A stretch of 13,648 bases of DNA from Pseudomonadota bacterium (lineage in GTDB: Bacteria; Pseudomonadota; Gammaproteobacteria; Burkholderiales; Burkholderiaceae_C), in NCBI GenBank assembly GCA_023415035.1, contig JAEZLX010000116.1:1-13648 (forward strand). The letters are read 5' to 3'. The position numbers were made by a program, and so were the translations under genes. Positions 6,829-13,524 of this stretch are shown here, one piece after another. Position 1 is the stretch's first letter. Each line of letters opens with the position of its first letter. Under the pieces are notes generated by a model. The model saw only the letters and a program-made list of their open reading frames with translations, searched no databases and had not been told where the DNA came from.

Positions 6829-7752
6829 TCAGAGTCGAGGGAAGGCCCGGTAGCCGCTGGCACGCGAGGCCTCGGGCGCGGGGATGGCCTCGCCGCTTTG
6901 CGGCGTGACGGGGAAGATGGCGTTGAGCTGCCCGGTGCCGGACGCCCCGAAGTACGGCGTGATGACTTCCACCTGGCCGTCATAGGCCGACCAGCCGAGG
7001 GCGCCCAGCAGCATGGCGGTGTCGTGCATGAAGCCTTCGCCATGCCCTTTGACCGCGTACTCGGGCAGCATCGCGCAGAACTCTGCCCACTCGCCGGCCT
7101 GCCACATGCGCAGGACCTCGCGGTCCATCCGCTCCAGCAGCGGGCTCCAGATCTTGAACGCGTACTCGGGCGCGAGGCCGTTCTGCGCGAAGCGGTGCGA
7201 AAGCGAGCCGCTGGCGAAGAAGGCCACGGTGCCATCGTAGTGCTTCTCGACCGCCTCGCGCATCGCCCAGCCCAGGCGCGCGCTGTCGTTGAGGTAGTGG
7301 CTGGTGCACAGCGCCGAGACAGAGACCACCTTGAAGTGTTCGTCGGCGTTCATGTAACGCATGGGCACCAGCGTGCCGTATTCGGGCGCCAGCGTGGTGG
7401 CGTCGTGCGCCAGGGTCTCCACACCGTGTTCGTTGCACACCTGCGCCAGCAGCCGCCCCAGCGCCGGGTTGCCGGGAAAGCTGTAGGGCATGTTGCTGAT
7501 GAAGTGGGGCAGCTCGTTGCTGGTGTACACGCCCTTCCAGTGCGGCGCGCAATTGAGGTGGTAGTTGGCATTGACCAGCCAGTGGGTATCGAACACGACG
7601 ATGGTGTCCACGCCCAGCTCCCGGCAGCGCCGGCCGATCTCGATGTGCCCGTCGATCGCGTCCTGGCGCGAGCCCTGGCGTTCGCCGGGCAGCTCGCTCA
7701 GGTACATGCTGGGCACGTGGGTGATCTTGGCCGCGAGGGCGAGTGTTCCCAT
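6829..7752 (-). CDS. hpaD: 3,4-dihydroxyphenylacetate 2,3-dioxygenase
   Basis: A 307-residue type III (LigB-like) extradiol ring-cleavage dioxygenase. It opens homoprotocatechuate to 5-carboxymethyl-2-hydroxymuconate semialdehyde with Fe(II) and O2. It matches E. coli HpcB/HpaD nearly along its length: LALAAKITHVPSMYLSELPG, FDTHWLVN, YTSNELPHFI, LEYGTLVPMRYMN-like block (122-135), and SGSLSHRF (181-188). Predicted iron ligands are His12, His57 and Glu239 (GHGEGFMHDT), with His186 as a likely acid/base. It carries a C-terminal tail of about 24 residues beyond the E. coli end, rich in Ala, Pro and Ser. The ATG at 7752 gives the same N-terminus as E. coli. It follows the Bug receptor gene by 33 bp. 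Confidence 0.96.
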   Translation of the reverse strand: MGTLALAAKITHVPSMYLSELPGERQGSRQDAIDGHIEIGRRCRELGVDTIVVFDTHWLVNANYHLNCAPHWKGVYTSNELPHFISNMPYSFPGNPALGRLLAQVCNEHGVETLAHDATTLAPEYGTLVPMRYMNADEHFKVVSVSALCTSHYLNDSARLGWAMREAVEKHYDGTVAFFASGSLSHRFAQNGLAPEYAFKIWSPLLERMDREVLRMWQAGEWAEFCAMLPEYAVKGHGEGFMHDTAMLLGALGWSAYDGQVEVITPYFGASGTGQLNAIFPVTPQSGEAIPAPEASRASGYRAFPRL

Positions 7753-7785
7753 GCTGGTCTCCTGTGTGCGGTGGACGCGCCCTGC

Positions 7786-8766
7786 TCAGTTGTCGGCGCT
7801 GATGCCGGCCTTGCGGATCACCTCGGCGTACCGGGCGATCTCGCTGTCGATGAATTGCGCGAACTGCGCCGGCGTGCCCGACTTGACCGCGATGCCACCC
7901 TTGCGGAAGGCCTCCACCACGGCCGGCGCCTGCATGGCCTGGACGACCGCCGCGTTCATGCGCTGCACGATGTCGTCTGGCACGCCGGCGGGTGCCAGCA
8001 GGCCGTTCCAGGAGTTCGACTCCAGCGGCACGCCCTGTTCGGCCAGCGTCGGGATGTGCGGCGCGTATTCGGAGCGCTGCGCCGTGGCCATGCCCAGCGC
8101 AACGAGCTTGCCGCCTTCGATATGGCTGCGGAACTCCGGCCAGTTGCCGAACATCAGCGACACCTGCCCACCCAGCAGGTCGTTGAGTGCCGGTGACTGG
8201 CCCTTGTACGGCACGTGCACCATGTCCACGCCCAGTGCCGTCTTGAGCATTTCACCGGCCAGGTGCGCCGACGTGCCCTGACCGAACGAGGCGTAACTCA
8301 GCTGCTTCCCTGCCTTGGCCTGGGCAACGATATCGGCCAGCGACTTGAGGCCGCTGCCAGGGTGCGTGGACAGCACGTGTTCGGACATGCCCATCAACGC
8401 CACGGGGCGCAGGTCGCGCAGGGTGTCATATGGGAGCTTGCGCACCAGCGTCTGGTTGACGGTGAAGCTGTTGGCCACCGTGACGAAGGTGTAGCCGTCG
8501 GCGGCCGACTTGGCCACGCTGTCCACCCCGATCACGGTCCCTCCACCCGGCTTGTTCTCGATCACGACCGGCTGTCCCAGCGACTTGCTGACCTCTGCCG
8601 CCACCAGACGGGTGACGAAATCGGTCGTGCCACCCGGCGTGAACGGCACCACGATGCGGATCGTCTTACTCGGCCAGGCCGTTTGCGCATGGGCCAGCCA
8701 GGGCGCGGCCAGGGTGGCGGCGCCGACGATCAGGGCGTTGCGACGGGTAACTGCGGATGCGGGCAT
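7786..8766 (-). CDS. Bug/TctC-family periplasmic solute-binding protein
   Basis: A 326-residue tripartite tricarboxylate transporter receptor (Bug family), which binds small carboxylates in the periplasm. The N-terminus is a signal peptide: TRRNAL, a hydrophobic core to about residue 24, and a likely cleavage after AHA (25-27). The twin Arg allows Tat export but the motif is incomplete. Family blocks are IRIVVPFTPGGTTD (36-49), VVIENKPGGGTVIG, ADGYTF, FGQGTSAHLAGE, DMVHVPYKG and LAPAGVP. The start at 8766 has a GAGGAG ribosome-binding site. It sits between hpaE and hpaD, so it probably captures 4-hydroxyphenylacetate, homoprotocatechuate or another aromatic acid; no TctA/TctB membrane partners are in the window, so it must share them with another locus or act in sensing. 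Confidence 0.95.
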   Translation of the reverse strand: MPASAVTRRNALIVGAATLAAPWLAHAQTAWPSKTIRIVVPFTPGGTTDFVTRLVAAEVSKSLGQPVVIENKPGGGTVIGVDSVAKSAADGYTFVTVANSFTVNQTLVRKLPYDTLRDLRPVALMGMSEHVLSTHPGSGLKSLADIVAQAKAGKQLSYASFGQGTSAHLAGEMLKTALGVDMVHVPYKGQSPALNDLLGGQVSLMFGNWPEFRSHIEGGKLVALGMATAQRSEYAPHIPTLAEQGVPLESNSWNGLLAPAGVPDDIVQRMNAAVVQAMQAPAVVEAFRKGGIAVKSGTPAQFAQFIDSEIARYAEVIRKAGISADN

Positions 8767-8822
8767 GTCTTGTTGTCTCCTCGGGTTGTGGTTGGCGGTC
8801 TCTGTGACTGGCTGAGCGGGGC

Positions 8823-10298
8823 TCAGACGCCCCAGTGCGGGATGTGATGGCCGCCCAGCGACACGGCCACGTTCTTGGGCTCCAGGAACACCTCGTAGCT
8901 CCAGGTGCCGCCCTCGCGGCCGATACCGGAGGCCTTGGTGCCGCCGAAGGGCTGGCGCAGGTCGCGCACGTTCTGGCTGTTGACGAAGCACATGCCGGCC
9001 TCGATGGCCGCGGCCACGCGATGAGCCTTGCCGATGTTCTCGGTCCACACGTAGCTCGAAAGCCCGTACTGCACGTCGTTGGCCAGGCGGATGGCCTCGG
9101 CCTCGTCCTTGAACGGGATCAGGCAGGCGACCGGTCCAAAGATCTCGTCCTGTGCGATCTTCATGCGGTTGTCCACGTCGGCGAACACGGTGGGCCACAC
9201 GAAGTTACCACCGGCCACATGCGCCGGCAGCTCCGGCGCGTAGGACGGACGGTCGATACCGCCGCACAGCATCGTGGCGCCCTCCTTGGGGCCCAGTTCG
9301 ATGTAGCTGCGCACCTTGGCCAGGTGGTTCTGGCTGATCATCGGGCCGACGATGGTCTTCTCATCCTGAGGATCGCCCACCGTGATCTTCTTCGCGCGCT
9401 CGGCGAACTTCGCGACGAAATCGGCGTAGATGCTCTGCTGCACGAGGATGCGGCTGCCCGCGGTGCAGCGCTCGCCGTTGTTCGAGAAGATCATGAACAC
9501 GGCCGCATCAAGGGCGCGCTCCAGGTCGGCATCGTCAAAGACGACGAAGGGGCTCTTGCCGCCCAGCTCCATGCTGAATTTCTTCAGCCCCGCCGTGCGC
9601 ACGATGCGGTTGCCGGTGGCCGTGCTGCCGGTGAACGAGACCGCGCGCACGTCCGGATGCGCGCACAGCGGCTCGCCCGCCTCGGCGCCGAAACCGTGCA
9701 CGATGTTGAGCACGCCGGCCGGGATGCCCGCTTCCAGCGCCAGCTCGCCCAGGCGCGCTGCCGTCAGGGGCGAGAGCTCGCTCATCTTGAGCACGGCCGT
9801 GTTGCCGAAGGCCAGGCAGGGCGCCACCTTCCAGGTGGACGTCATGAACGGCACGTTCCACGGGCTGATGAGCGCGCACACGCCCACCGGGTGGAACAGC
9901 GTGTAGTTCAGGTGCGTGGGCGTGGGGTAGGTGTGGCCGTCCACACGTACGCACATCTCGGCAAAGTAATAGAAGTTGTCGGCCGCCCGCGGCACGAGCT
10001 GCTTGCCGGTCTGCGCGATCACCTGGCCGGTGTCGTCGGTTTCGGTGCGCGAGAGTTCCGGCACATGTCGGGCGATCAGGTCGCCCAGCGCGCGGATCTT
10101 CTTCGCGCGCTCGGGCGCCGGCAGACCGGCCCAGGCTGGGAAGGCCTCCTTGGCCGCCTGCACCGCGGCGTTGACTTCGTCGGCACCGCCGGCGGCAACT
10201 TCCGCCAGCACACCCTGCGTGGCGGGATTGATGGTCTCGAAGTAGCGGCTGCCGGCCACGGCCTTGCCGTTGATGAGGTGATCGATGCGTTGCGTCAT
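8823..10298 (-). CDS. hpaE: 5-carboxymethyl-2-hydroxymuconate semialdehyde dehydrogenase
   Basis: A 491-residue NAD-dependent aldehyde dehydrogenase that oxidises the ring-cleavage product of HpaD to 5-carboxymethyl-2-hydroxymuconate. The catalytic residues are all visible: Asn147 (SPWNVPFM), Lys171 (VLKMSE), Glu244 (MELGGKSP) and the nucleophile Cys278 (NNGERCTAGSR), plus Glu387 of the DEIFGPV cofactor block and the C-terminal PFGGTKASGIGREGG. The specific assignment rests on the tail LEPKNVAVSLGGHHIPHWG, typical of HpaE, and on context. The ATG at 10298 overlaps the hpaG2 stop by four bases (ATGA), so the two are translationally coupled. The open frame extending above it is not coding for this protein. 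Confidence 0.96.
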   Translation of the reverse strand: MTQRIDHLINGKAVAGSRYFETINPATQGVLAEVAAGGADEVNAAVQAAKEAFPAWAGLPAPERAKKIRALGDLIARHVPELSRTETDDTGQVIAQTGKQLVPRAADNFYYFAEMCVRVDGHTYPTPTHLNYTLFHPVGVCALISPWNVPFMTSTWKVAPCLAFGNTAVLKMSELSPLTAARLGELALEAGIPAGVLNIVHGFGAEAGEPLCAHPDVRAVSFTGSTATGNRIVRTAGLKKFSMELGGKSPFVVFDDADLERALDAAVFMIFSNNGERCTAGSRILVQQSIYADFVAKFAERAKKITVGDPQDEKTIVGPMISQNHLAKVRSYIELGPKEGATMLCGGIDRPSYAPELPAHVAGGNFVWPTVFADVDNRMKIAQDEIFGPVACLIPFKDEAEAIRLANDVQYGLSSYVWTENIGKAHRVAAAIEAGMCFVNSQNVRDLRQPFGGTKASGIGREGGTWSYEVFLEPKNVAVSLGGHHIPHWGV

Positions 10299-11089
10299 GC
10301 CTTGCTTTCGGAAGTGATGGTGTTCGTGAGGGCGCCGATGCCTTCGATCTCGGTGACGATCACGTCGCCGGGCTGGCAGTCGACAACGCCGTCGGGCGTG
10401 CCGGTGAGGATGAGGTCGCCGGGCATCAACGTCATGAACTGGCTGAAGTACTCGATCAGGGTCGCAACGTCGAAGACCATGTCCTTCGTGCTGCCCTGCT
10501 GCGCCACCTGGCCGTTGACCGTGGTGCGCAGGTTCAGCGCCTGCGGATCGGGGACGGCCGCCGCGTCCACCAGCCATGGGCCGATGGGCGTGCAGGTGTC
10601 GCGGTTCTTCACGCGCAGGTTGGGGCGGTACCAGTTTTCCAGGTAGTCACGGATGGCGTAGTCATTGGCCACCGTATAGCCAGCCACGTGATCCAGCGCG
10701 TCGCCCTTCTTCACGCGGCGTGCCGGCTTGCCGATGACCACCGCCAGTTCGCATTCGTAATGCATGAAGGACACGCCCTCGGGCCGCACGGTGTACGCCT
10801 TATGCCCGATGAGCGAACCTTCGCCCTTGACAAAGGCCAGCGGCTCCTCCGGTGCCTTGAAGGCCAGTTCCTTCGCGTGGTCGGCGTAGTTCAGCCCCAG
10901 CGCCAGCACCGTGCGCGGCCGCTCCAGCGGCGCCAGGGGCGGAAGCCAGACCACCTCGTCGAAGCCCACCCGCCGCCCGCGGAAAGCCGGCGTGAGCAGC
11001 TCCAGCTGGCCATCGGCCTCCACCGCATCGTGGATGGCGCCCGCCCAGGCAATGCGGGCCCGCCGCGTCATCTTGCACGTATCCGTCAT
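10295..11089 (-). CDS. hpaG2: Homoprotocatechuate-pathway isomerase/decarboxylase subunit, C-terminal-type (HpaG2)
   Basis: A 264-residue fumarylacetoacetate-hydrolase-fold protein equal to the C-terminal half of E. coli HpaG. The pair HpaG1/HpaG2 decarboxylates 5-oxo-pent-3-ene-1,2,5-tricarboxylate and isomerises the product to 2-oxo-hept-4-ene-1,7-dioate. Close matches to the E. coli half are LALGLNYADHAKEL (62-75), NDYAIRDYLEN (142-152), RPNLRVKNRD (155-164) and FMTLMPGDLILTGTPDG. The metal triad is present: Glu112, Glu114 (HYECEL) and Asp143. An N-terminal stretch of about 55 residues precedes the conserved core, as in a free-standing subunit. It overlaps hpaG1 by four bases upstream (ATGA at 11086-11089) and hpaE by four bases downstream, so three genes in a row are coupled. 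Confidence 0.95.
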   Translation of the reverse strand: MTDTCKMTRRARIAWAGAIHDAVEADGQLELLTPAFRGRRVGFDEVVWLPPLAPLERPRTVLALGLNYADHAKELAFKAPEEPLAFVKGEGSLIGHKAYTVRPEGVSFMHYECELAVVIGKPARRVKKGDALDHVAGYTVANDYAIRDYLENWYRPNLRVKNRDTCTPIGPWLVDAAAVPDPQALNLRTTVNGQVAQQGSTKDMVFDVATLIEYFSQFMTLMPGDLILTGTPDGVVDCQPGDVIVTEIEGIGALTNTITSESKA

Positions 11090-11745
11090 GCCTTGCCCTC
11101 CTGCACGAACGCGTTGACCAGCGGCAGTAAGCCCGGCACACCGTTAACACCCACCTCCACCGCGTTGCCCGCGCGAGCCCGTGGCCGCGTGCCATCGGGC
11201 AGGCAGTCGGTGCCGAGCATCAGCACATCACCCGGCCGCATGGTCTGGAAGGCCGACACCTCCTGCCACAGCCTGGCCGCGTCCCGCACCAGGTCGGCCA
11301 GCGCCACGGTCTGCCGGATCACGCCATCGATGCGCAGCGTCAGTTGCCAGCCGGACAGGACGGCCAGATCCGCCAGCGGCTGCACGCGTGGGCCCACACC
11401 GAGGAAGCCGTCCACACAGCGGTAGCGGATGGCCGGGCGGTAGTAGCTCTCGTGCGGGATGCTGACATCGTTGAACAGCGCACAACCGGCCACCGTCCCC
11501 CCTTCTCCGGCCACCAGGCCGAGCGTGGGCGAGACATCCACCTCCGCCACGCCGCGGGGCAGGACGATCTCACGCCCCGAGGGCGTGAAGGTGTTGGAAG
11601 TCTTGATGTACAGCACGGGCGCCTGCGGCGGCGCCTTGTAGGGCGCCTCGTGCATGCGCGGCGCCCACAGCGCGTGCTCGCGGCGGAAGTTCAGCAGCGT
11701 GCCGTACACCGTGCCGGTGGGCAGATAGGGAAATGCGGATGCCAT
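11086..11745 (-). CDS. hpaG1: Homoprotocatechuate-pathway isomerase/decarboxylase subunit, N-terminal-type (HpaG1)
   Basis: A 219-residue fumarylacetoacetate-hydrolase-fold protein equal to the N-terminal half of E. coli HpaG. Matching parts are GTVYGTLLNFR (11-21), APYKAPP (34-40), ALFNDVSIPHESYYRPAI (89-106, similar to the E. coli NDVSLPEESFYRPAIK segment) and RPGDVLMLGT (170-179). At the positions where HpaG2 has its metal-binding Glu pair, this subunit shows VSPTLGLV, without acidic residues, so it probably binds no metal there; the catalytic metal site is in HpaG2. The ATG at 11745 is preferred; a GTG four codons upstream (11757) is possible, and neither has a clear ribosome-binding site. 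Its stop overlaps the hpaG2 start by four bases, and it begins 21 bp after hpaR. Confidence 0.9.
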   Translation of the reverse strand: MASAFPYLPTGTVYGTLLNFRREHALWAPRMHEAPYKAPPQAPVLYIKTSNTFTPSGREIVLPRGVAEVDVSPTLGLVAGEGGTVAGCALFNDVSIPHESYYRPAIRYRCVDGFLGVGPRVQPLADLAVLSGWQLTLRIDGVIRQTVALADLVRDAARLWQEVSAFQTMRPGDVLMLGTDCLPDGTRPRARAGNAVEVGVNGVPGLLPLVNAFVQEGKA

Positions 11746-11766
11746 GTCGGGAAACACTCGTTCGTA

Positions 11767-12249
11767 TCAATCGCCGTGTTCGCCATCGCTGCCTGGGCCG
11801 CCGGACGGCCCCTCCAGGGCGATGACCTCGTCAAGCAAGGCATACAGCTGCGTCAGCCGCGTCTTGCCAAGCCGCCCTTCCAGCCATGCGTAGTGCGACT
11901 CGATGGCATGGGACAGCGTGTCCACCAGTGCCAGTCCGTCAGCAGTGGCGCGCACCATAGTGCGGCGCCCGTCGCGCGGGCAGCGGTGGCGCGTGACCAG
12001 ACCGTCGCGCTCCATGCGCGTGAGCACTCCGGTCAGGCTCGGCCCCAGAAGGAAGGCCTCGCGTGCGACCCGCGTGACCTCGACCCCTTCCGGATCGGAG
12101 GCATGCTCGCCGAGCACGCGCAGCACGCGCCACTGCTGGTCCGACAGGCCATGCTGGCGCAGGCTCGGACGGGTGTGGCGCATCACGGCCTCGCGCGCTT
12201 CGAGCAGCAGGCGCGGCAGGTTGCGATGGACGAATGGGTTGCGACTCAT
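11767..12249 (-). CDS. hpaR: MarR-family repressor of the homoprotocatechuate operon
   Basis: A 160-residue MarR-type regulator, similar to E. coli HpaR, which represses the meta-cleavage operon until the pathway substrate binds. Shared features are LLLEAREAVMRHTRP (14-28, like E. coli LLQAREAAMSYFRP), LSDQQWRVLRVL (35-46), the recognition region GPSLTGVLTRMERDGLV (69-85) and a wing around RCPRDGRR (89-96). The last dozen residues are Gly/Asp-rich and variable. It is the first gene of the operon rather than a separate divergent unit, which implies negative autoregulation. Immediately upstream lie two perfect 12-bp palindromes. No Shine-Dalgarno sequence precedes the ATG; the bases before it are AT-rich and overlap the proximal palindrome region. 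Confidence 0.94.
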   Translation of the reverse strand: MSRNPFVHRNLPRLLLEAREAVMRHTRPSLRQHGLSDQQWRVLRVLGEHASDPEGVEVTRVAREAFLLGPSLTGVLTRMERDGLVTRHRCPRDGRRTMVRATADGLALVDTLSHAIESHYAWLEGRLGKTRLTQLYALLDEVIALEGPSGGPGSDGEHGD

Positions 12250-12253
12250 TTAT

Positions 12254-12265
12254 TTAACATGTTAA
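12254..12265. promoter_or_regulatory. Perfect 12-bp palindrome, candidate HpaR operator 1
   Basis: TTAACATGTTAA is its own reverse complement and lies 4 bp upstream of the hpaR start. A third TTAA (12269-12272) follows closely. On the minus strand a possible promoter (TTGATG at 12284-12289, 19-bp spacer, TAACAT at 12259-12264) would have its -10 box inside this palindrome, so a bound MarR dimer would block it. MarR proteins usually bind short AT-centred palindromes of this kind. Confidence 0.7.
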
Positions 12266-12288
12266 GTGTTAAGCTTCGATTCGCATCA

Positions 12289-12300
12289 AGGGTTAACCCT
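12289..12300. promoter_or_regulatory. Perfect 12-bp palindrome, candidate HpaR operator 2
   Basis: AGGGTTAACCCT is its own reverse complement and sits in the middle of the gap between hpaR and the divergent LuxR-like gene. Its centre is 35 bp from the centre of the first palindrome. The two share the core GTTAA/TTAAC but differ in flanks and spacing, so they may bind the same repressor with different affinity or two regulators. It overlaps by one base the TTGATG element of the possible hpaR promoter. Confidence 0.6.
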
Positions 12301-12343
12301 GAGTTCATCGACACAAGGCACCTGACCAGACCCGAAAGGCCCG

Positions 12344-13331
12344 ATGACCGGCAAGCACGAGTGGCAGCCTGCGCTCGAACAATGGCGGCACCTCGCCCGG
12401 GCCGAATCTGCCCAGCTCATGCTTTACCAGGGGCTGGAGCCTGTTGGCGTCCACGCACAGGGCGCCGCCGAAGACACCGTGCGCGCGTTTATCGAACAAG
12501 GCCTCTGGACCACCAACGAGCGCATCCGGTACTTCATGCGCACGCCAATCCGGCGCTTCCTGCCTGCCGAGCAGTATTTTCCGCAGGAACTGCTCTCGCG
12601 CGACGTGGTGGCCCAGATGATGGTCCGCCGCGGTCTGCATCATCAGGCAGGCACCATCGCGCATCTGGATGGCGGTGCCATCTTTGTCTTCGCGTTCGAG
12701 AGGACCGCCGATGACGACGCCTTCACGGCGCCCGAACTACGCCGGCTGGACCGTCTCGTCGGCCAACAACAGGCGGCGCAATGTTTGAGGCGATGACCGC
12801 GCTCGGACTGGGCGCTGCCGTGCTGCGCCGTGACGGATCGATGCTGGCATGCAACACCGCCTTCGAGAAAATCCTGCCGGATTGGCCGAACTCGACCTTC
12901 GCCACCGGTTGCGCGCGCATGATCCGGCGCTGCACCAGAGCGTCATGCAATGGCTGAGCCAACCGATCGGCTCCGGACCCATGCGGGCCTCCCCGACAAC
13001 CAGGCCGGATGTGCAAGTCGAGCTGCTGCCGCTGCTCGGCCCGGTACGGGACCGCCTGTTCGGCGGCCATGCCCTGCTGGTGGTCCGCCAGACCGAAAAG
13101 GTCCGGCCGGCGAACCCAGCACTGCTTCAGCAGCGCTACGGATTGCGCCCCAAGGAAGCCGAGCTGGCCTGCCACCTGGCATCCGGCCTGCCCCTGCACG
13201 AGGCGGCCGGACTGTGCGGCCTCACCTACACCAGCGCGCGCACCTACCTGGACCGCATCTACGACAATACTGGCACCCACCGCCAGCCCGAGCTGGTCCG
13301 GCTGGTACTCGAGGCCGGGACCGCCAAATGA
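12344..13331 (+). pseudogene. LuxR-type transcriptional regulator gene, interrupted by two frame changes
   Basis: The pieces of one LuxR-family regulator are spread over three reading frames. Piece A (12344 to a TGA at 12794-12796) is the N-terminal part: an early LEQWRHLARAES-like helix, RYFMRTPIRRFLPAEQYFP, then a QAGTI...FVFAFERT core and LRRLDRLV. Piece B (frame of 12781, usable to about 12890) gives MFEAMTALGLGAAVLRRDGS and ACNTAFEKILPDW, the PAS-like middle expected next. Piece C (frame of 12849, ending 13331) gives AELDLRHRLRAHDPALHQ and ends with a clear LuxR HTH from about 13123: YGLRPKEAELACHLASG, then TSARTYLDRIYDNTG. Each change is equivalent to loss of one base. Alternatives are sequencing error or separate ATGA-coupled fragments (ATG at 12793). 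An AAAGG site precedes the ATG. It faces hpaR and may once have regulated the hpa operon. Confidence 0.75.
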
Positions 13332-13346
13332 CGACGGACCCCGCGC

Positions 13347-13505
13347 TCAGTTCGCGATGACCGTGGGAGCGTATGCCACCAGGCGGGCAGCCGTCAGCAG
13401 CATGAAAGCCCATGTCAGGACGAGCAGGTACCGGCGACGCCAGGACACAGGCGGCTGACCCGGGTCGGAGGCATCCGCTCGTGGAGACATGGCGGTGTCG
13501 GTCAT
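13347..13505 (-). CDS. Small predicted membrane protein, 52 residues
   Basis: A short open frame with a polar, Pro/Asp-rich N-terminus (1-20), a basic SWRRRY turn (21-26) and one hydrophobic helix (about 26-46, LLVLTWAFMLL and onward) ending APTVIAN. The positive charges before the helix suggest a cytoplasmic N-terminus. I do not recognise a named family. It is convergent with the broken LuxR gene, whose stop is 15 bp away, and lies 19 bp beyond the transposase stop on the same strand. No good ribosome-binding site is visible before either ATG (13505, or an in-frame one at 13490). It may be a real small gene, a remnant cut by the insertion sequence, or chance. Confidence 0.45.
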   Translation of the reverse strand: MTDTAMSPRADASDPGQPPVSWRRRYLLVLTWAFMLLTAARLVAYAPTVIAN

Positions 13506-13524
13506 GGCACGATGAAAAAAAGGT

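Noticed and set aside
6814..8196. 460-residue plus-strand open frame opposite hpaD and the Bug gene
   Set aside because: Composition is that of high-GC antisense; the minus-strand genes here have full family matches. The same applies to the 603-residue plus-strand frame at 8835-10646 opposite hpaE.
10295..11745. hpaG1/hpaG2 as a frameshifted fused hpaG
   Set aside because: Each part is a complete domain with its own start, the junction is a clean ATGA overlap, and separate subunits are known in this pathway.
11746..11757. GTG start at 11757 for hpaG1
   Set aside because: It adds only four residues, and the ATG at 11745 is the commoner start type. Neither has a clear ribosome-binding site, so the choice is a preference rather than proof.
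12781..12954. Short plus-strand frame as an independent small gene
   Set aside because: Its product continues the LuxR-like regulator both in content and in order, so it is better read as the middle piece of the broken gene.
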